The notes under the pieces: model-generated
Told to the model about the DNA's origin: nothing
What the model saw: the letters and a program-made list of their open reading frames with translations, nothing else
Databases searched by the model: none
In this document: piece by piece, positions 61,419-64,000 of the stretch
How positions within the stretch are numbered: the stretch's first letter is position 1
Layout of the letters: every line of letters starts with the position of its first letter
Program-made: the position numbers and the translations under genes
DNA from: an uncultured bacterium
GTDB lineage: Bacteria; Muiribacteriota; Ozemobacteria; Ozemobacterales; Ozemobacteraceae
Direction: 5' to 3'
Length of the DNA stretch: 64,000 nucleotides
Assembly: GCA_900317935.1 (NCBI GenBank)
Contig: ONIU01000007.1
Location: 1 to 64,000, forward strand

Positions 61419-63122
61419 ATGGAAAATCAAGATTCTTCTTTTAATAAACGTTTTGATAAAGGTATCGTAGGAATTTTTCAGCGAATTATGGCATCATTGC
61501 CTTTTGGTTTATTGGTAATGCTGTCTATAATTGGTTCTTTTATTCTACTTTATTTGGAATCTTATTTGTATAACAAGGTAGAATCTGTTCCTGATTGGAT
61601 TTCACATATAAATAATTTCTTTAATTATATATTTGTTGTTGAAGTTGTTTTATTGCTGATTAATATTGATTATCGATTAGATCCTCCACAAAGAAACAAA
61701 ATTCTAACTAAGCTTAAACACTTTGTTGATTCTGCACCTTTTGGTATTACCGTAATGGTGCTTATTCTTGTTTCTGTATCTTTGATTTTCATTGAAATGT
61801 TTCTTTATGGTGGAAATGAAGATAAGGTGCCTGCTTGGATATTGCAGACCAATGAATGGCTTACCAATATTTTTATTATAGAACTAATTTTAAGATGGAT
61901 GGTCAGCTATTCTACTCATAACTTTCTGTCTAATTACTGGATAGATATGCTGGCTGTTATGCCCACATTTAGAATTTTCAGAATTGGTCGTGTTTTAAGA
62001 ATTCTTAGAGTTTTAAGATTATTCAGAGTTTTTTCTATAGGCTCAGAATTTACTCGAAAATTCAGATTATTCGGGAAAATTTTTGAAGGTAGATTAACTG
62101 AAATTGGCATTATTTCTAGTTTCGGTATTTTTGCGATTTTCTTCGGAGCTGTAGGTCTTTCTCAGTTTGAAATAGGCAAAGAGTCTGAAATAAACTCTGT
62201 CTCTGATGCTTTTTGGAAATCTTTATTCTCTCTGATGTCTGGTGAATATGCAGACTATCCGCAGACTCTTGGCGGAAAAATCGTTTTCCTGATTCTTTTG
62301 ATTTTTGAAATGGGCATATTTGCTATGCTCACTGGTACTTTTTCAGCTATTATGATGGATAAAATTAAGGAGACTACAATGCATAAACATACTGATCCTG
62401 AAGAATTGAATAACCACGTTATTATTTGCGGTTTTGGGCAAAAGACTATCATACTTGCCAGAGAATTTCTCCTTGATCCAATATTTGAAGATTCTGAAAT
62501 CCTTATTATTTCTGAAAAAGAAAACATGATGGAAGAATTGGAACAGCATAATTTAGATACTAATCGTATAAGCATACTGAACGAAGATTTTACAAGCATA
62601 TCTGCATTAAAGAAGGCTGGAGTTGAAAAAGCTCGTCTGGCTGTAATTACTTCCGAATCTAATGGAGTGCGTTCAACTCAGGATGTTGATGCTAGAACAA
62701 TTTTGGCTGCATTAACAATCGAAAAGCTTAATCCTCAAATTCATACTTCTGCAGAAATATATAATGAAGAATTTGCTAGCCATCTTAAAATGGGCGGTGT
62801 AGAAGATGTTGTTATTCAAGGTGAAGTTTCAGGAAAACTTCTTGCTAGAATTTCAATGCATGAAGGCTTGCTTGCCTTCTTTAAAGATTTGCTTTCGAGA
62901 GAATCAGGTAATACATTGGATTTCATTCTCGCTACTCAGAAGTATGCTGGTAAGAAGTATTTTGAAGCCGCTATTGAGCTTCATAATGAAAAAGGCTATA
63001 CTCTAGTTGGAGTTAAACCCTATAATCAGGACCTTATGGTTAATCCAAAAGAACATGTTATAGCCTCTAATGACGAACTATTATTAATTTGTCCTGTAAA
63101 GGAAGATAAAGATAAGGAATAA
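61419..63122 (+). CDS. Voltage-sensor-like ion channel with duplicated S1-S2 and TrkA/RCK domain
   Basis: 567 residues. Residues 27-82 and 107-162 are two copies of one hairpin, each reading (L/A)PFGxxVM...E...LY...VPxWI...IFxxEx(V/I)L. An S4-like helix with regularly spaced Arg follows (185-204, RIFRIGRVLRILRVLRLFR). The pore region FWKSLFSLMSGEYADYPQTLGGKIV keeps the channel layout, but the K+ filter (TVGYGD) reads SGEYAD. A TrkA-N/RCK domain (HVIICGFGQKTIILAREF) and a TrkA-C end follow. It is probably an ion channel of uncertain selectivity. Confidence 0.82.
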   Translation: MENQDSSFNKRFDKGIVGIFQRIMASLPFGLLVMLSIIGSFILLYLESYLYNKVESVPDWISHINNFFNYIFVVEVVLLLINIDYRLDPPQRNKILTKLKHFVDSAPFGITVMVLILVSVSLIFIEMFLYGGNEDKVPAWILQTNEWLTNIFIIELILRWMVSYSTHNFLSNYWIDMLAVMPTFRIFRIGRVLRILRVLRLFRVFSIGSEFTRKFRLFGKIFEGRLTEIGIISSFGIFAIFFGAVGLSQFEIGKESEINSVSDAFWKSLFSLMSGEYADYPQTLGGKIVFLILLIFEMGIFAMLTGTFSAIMMDKIKETTMHKHTDPEELNNHVIICGFGQKTIILAREFLLDPIFEDSEILIISEKENMMEELEQHNLDTNRISILNEDFTSISALKKAGVEKARLAVITSESNGVRSTQDVDARTILAALTIEKLNPQIHTSAEIYNEEFASHLKMGGVEDVVIQGEVSGKLLARISMHEGLLAFFKDLLSRESGNTLDFILATQKYAGKKYFEAAIELHNEKGYTLVGVKPYNQDLMVNPKEHVIASNDELLLICPVKEDKDKE

Positions 63123-63126
63123 TTAT

Positions 63127-64000
63127 ATGAGAAGTATAAAATTGCCATTTGTATTTTTTTTATTCTGTTCTTCTAGCGTTATAGCAGCTCAATTGCCTGG
63201 TATTCTGAATGATATTCAGAATCAAGCTATGGAAATTACTAAAGAAGACTATGTTGCTGGTAAGATTACAGCAATAAATGACCCGGAATATCTAGGGGAT
63301 TTCACAAACCACACTGCTGAACATGTTTTGATGGTTGCTGATAAAACCTTAGAAATTACTAAGGCTTTTAATAAAGCGATTGACGAAGGAACTTTCCAGA
63401 AAAAAGACAGCTTAGCCAAAAATGATGAAGACGCTAATAGAATTAATTTCGGAACAGGTATAGACGAAAAGACTCTGGTTGTTGCTTCTATATTTCATGA
63501 TTCAGGAATGAAAGCCGGTGGATTTATTTTAAATAAAGAAGGCAGCTTGGTATTAGACGATAGCGGCAAACCTAAAAAAGCTGTTGATGGTTATGATATT
63601 AGAAAAAATCATGCTCTTAATTCCGCAATTAATGTTTTGAGTAAGAGAAATGAAATTATAAGACTTGGCGCTGATGTTGATGTTGCTTGTCTATTATGTT
63701 TTGCTCATAGTAAATCTACTAGTGGAATCAGAGATTTAAGCAACAAAAAAGATTGGATTATTGCTTTTGATAAGCTTGATAAGGTTGTGGAAGCTTATAA
63801 TGCTGAATATGACAAAAAAATATATTTTAATAGAGAAAACTTTGAAAAAAATGAAGACCTGCTTAGTGCTTTAACAACTTCTGCCTTAGCTATAAGATTA
63901 GGTGATGTTAGCCGTGATTCTGGCAAACATGCAAAATCTCAAAGCCATGGTGAAATTGTTGTTTATCGTTCTACCGTAAACTCTTTCGCAGACAATGCTC
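63127..64000 (+). CDS. Exported HD-domain phosphohydrolase-like protein, cut by window end
   Basis: The open frame starts at ATG 63127, 4 bp after the channel gene, and runs off the right edge (291 codons visible). Residues 1-21 form a signal peptide (cleavage near IAAQ). HD-superfamily metal residues are H62 or H66, the pair H124-D125 in ASIFHDSG, H162 in RKNHALNSA and H194 in CFAHSKSTSG. HD enzymes are normally cytoplasmic phosphohydrolases of nucleotides or cyclic dinucleotides, so export is unusual. The C-terminus is not seen. Confidence 0.75.
   Translation, partial: MRSIKLPFVFFLFCSSSVIAAQLPGILNDIQNQAMEITKEDYVAGKITAINDPEYLGDFTNHTAEHVLMVADKTLEITKAFNKAIDEGTFQKKDSLAKNDEDANRINFGTGIDEKTLVVASIFHDSGMKAGGFILNKEGSLVLDDSGKPKKAVDGYDIRKNHALNSAINVLSKRNEIIRLGADVDVACLLCFAHSKSTSGIRDLSNKKDWIIAFDKLDKVVEAYNAEYDKKIYFNRENFEKNEDLLSALTTSALAIRLGDVSRDSGKHAKSQSHGEIVVYRSTVNSFADNA

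Overview
The window comes from an AT-rich bacterial chromosome. I see no tRNA or rRNA gene, no CRISPR array and no transposase. Features of a diderm are an AsmA/TamB-like protein, an outer-membrane type lipoprotein, Hfq, and type IV pilin-like proteins. A bacterial V-type ATPase operon with the layout E-DUF2764-A-B-D-I-K (the layout seen in chlamydiae, spirochaetes and several uncultured phyla), a divergent ferredoxin-type 2-oxoacid oxidoreductase, a sigma-54 regulator and an M20/YgeY-like hydrolase fit an anaerobic, fermentative, poorly cultured lineage. I cannot name the phylum from sequence alone.

Layout. 1-6873 (+): end of era, a membrane-anchored dead-cyclase/HEAT protein followed directly by an NtrC-type response regulator, then a PtsN-type EIIA, an RsbW-like protein and an AsmA-like protein. 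6874-9675 (-): a large Big_5/SLH-like surface protein with 66-bp repeats. 9872-17214 (+): V-ATPase operon whose K subunit keeps Na+-ligand type residues. 17404-23586 (+): glmM, TPR lipoprotein, a pilin-like triad, a seven-repeat Ca-binding propeller and a TPR protein. 23682-27294 (+): three-gene VOR-like cluster with eroded cofactor motifs, rsfS, a 26-unit heptamer array and rsmE. 27327-30183 (+): two paralogous secreted propeller-like proteins, the first without a signal peptide. 30329-33346 (-): an acyl-adenylating enzyme, ACP and HMG-CoA reductase fused in one chain. 33661-34953 (+): M20 hydrolase. 34960-45738 (-): a ten-gene run, mostly overlapping or tightly packed (small membrane protein, anchored solute-binding protein, Reg_prop-like propeller, ligA, DUF2225, a membrane protein, a stand-alone LeuRS-like C-terminal region, comEA, comEC without a metallo-beta-lactamase domain, YdcF family). 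45901-49465 (+): a second pilin-like triad. 49831-55989 (-): hfq, a large TPR protein and a 1041-residue tubulin-like GTPase. 56199-59735 (+): BMP-family binding protein, a glycine-rich membrane protein, a Trm112-like protein and asnS. 59853-61265 (-): LRR protein. 61419-end (+): an ion channel with a duplicated S1-S2 hairpin and an RCK domain, then an exported HD-domain protein cut by the window end.

The most unusual items are the ligase-ACP-HMG-CoA reductase fusion, the VOR-like complex with altered TPP and substrate motifs, the LeuRS-derived protein without a catalytic domain, the channel without a K+ filter, and the heptanucleotide array that occupies the leader of rsmE. All function calls rest on motif recognition by eye; no database search was run.
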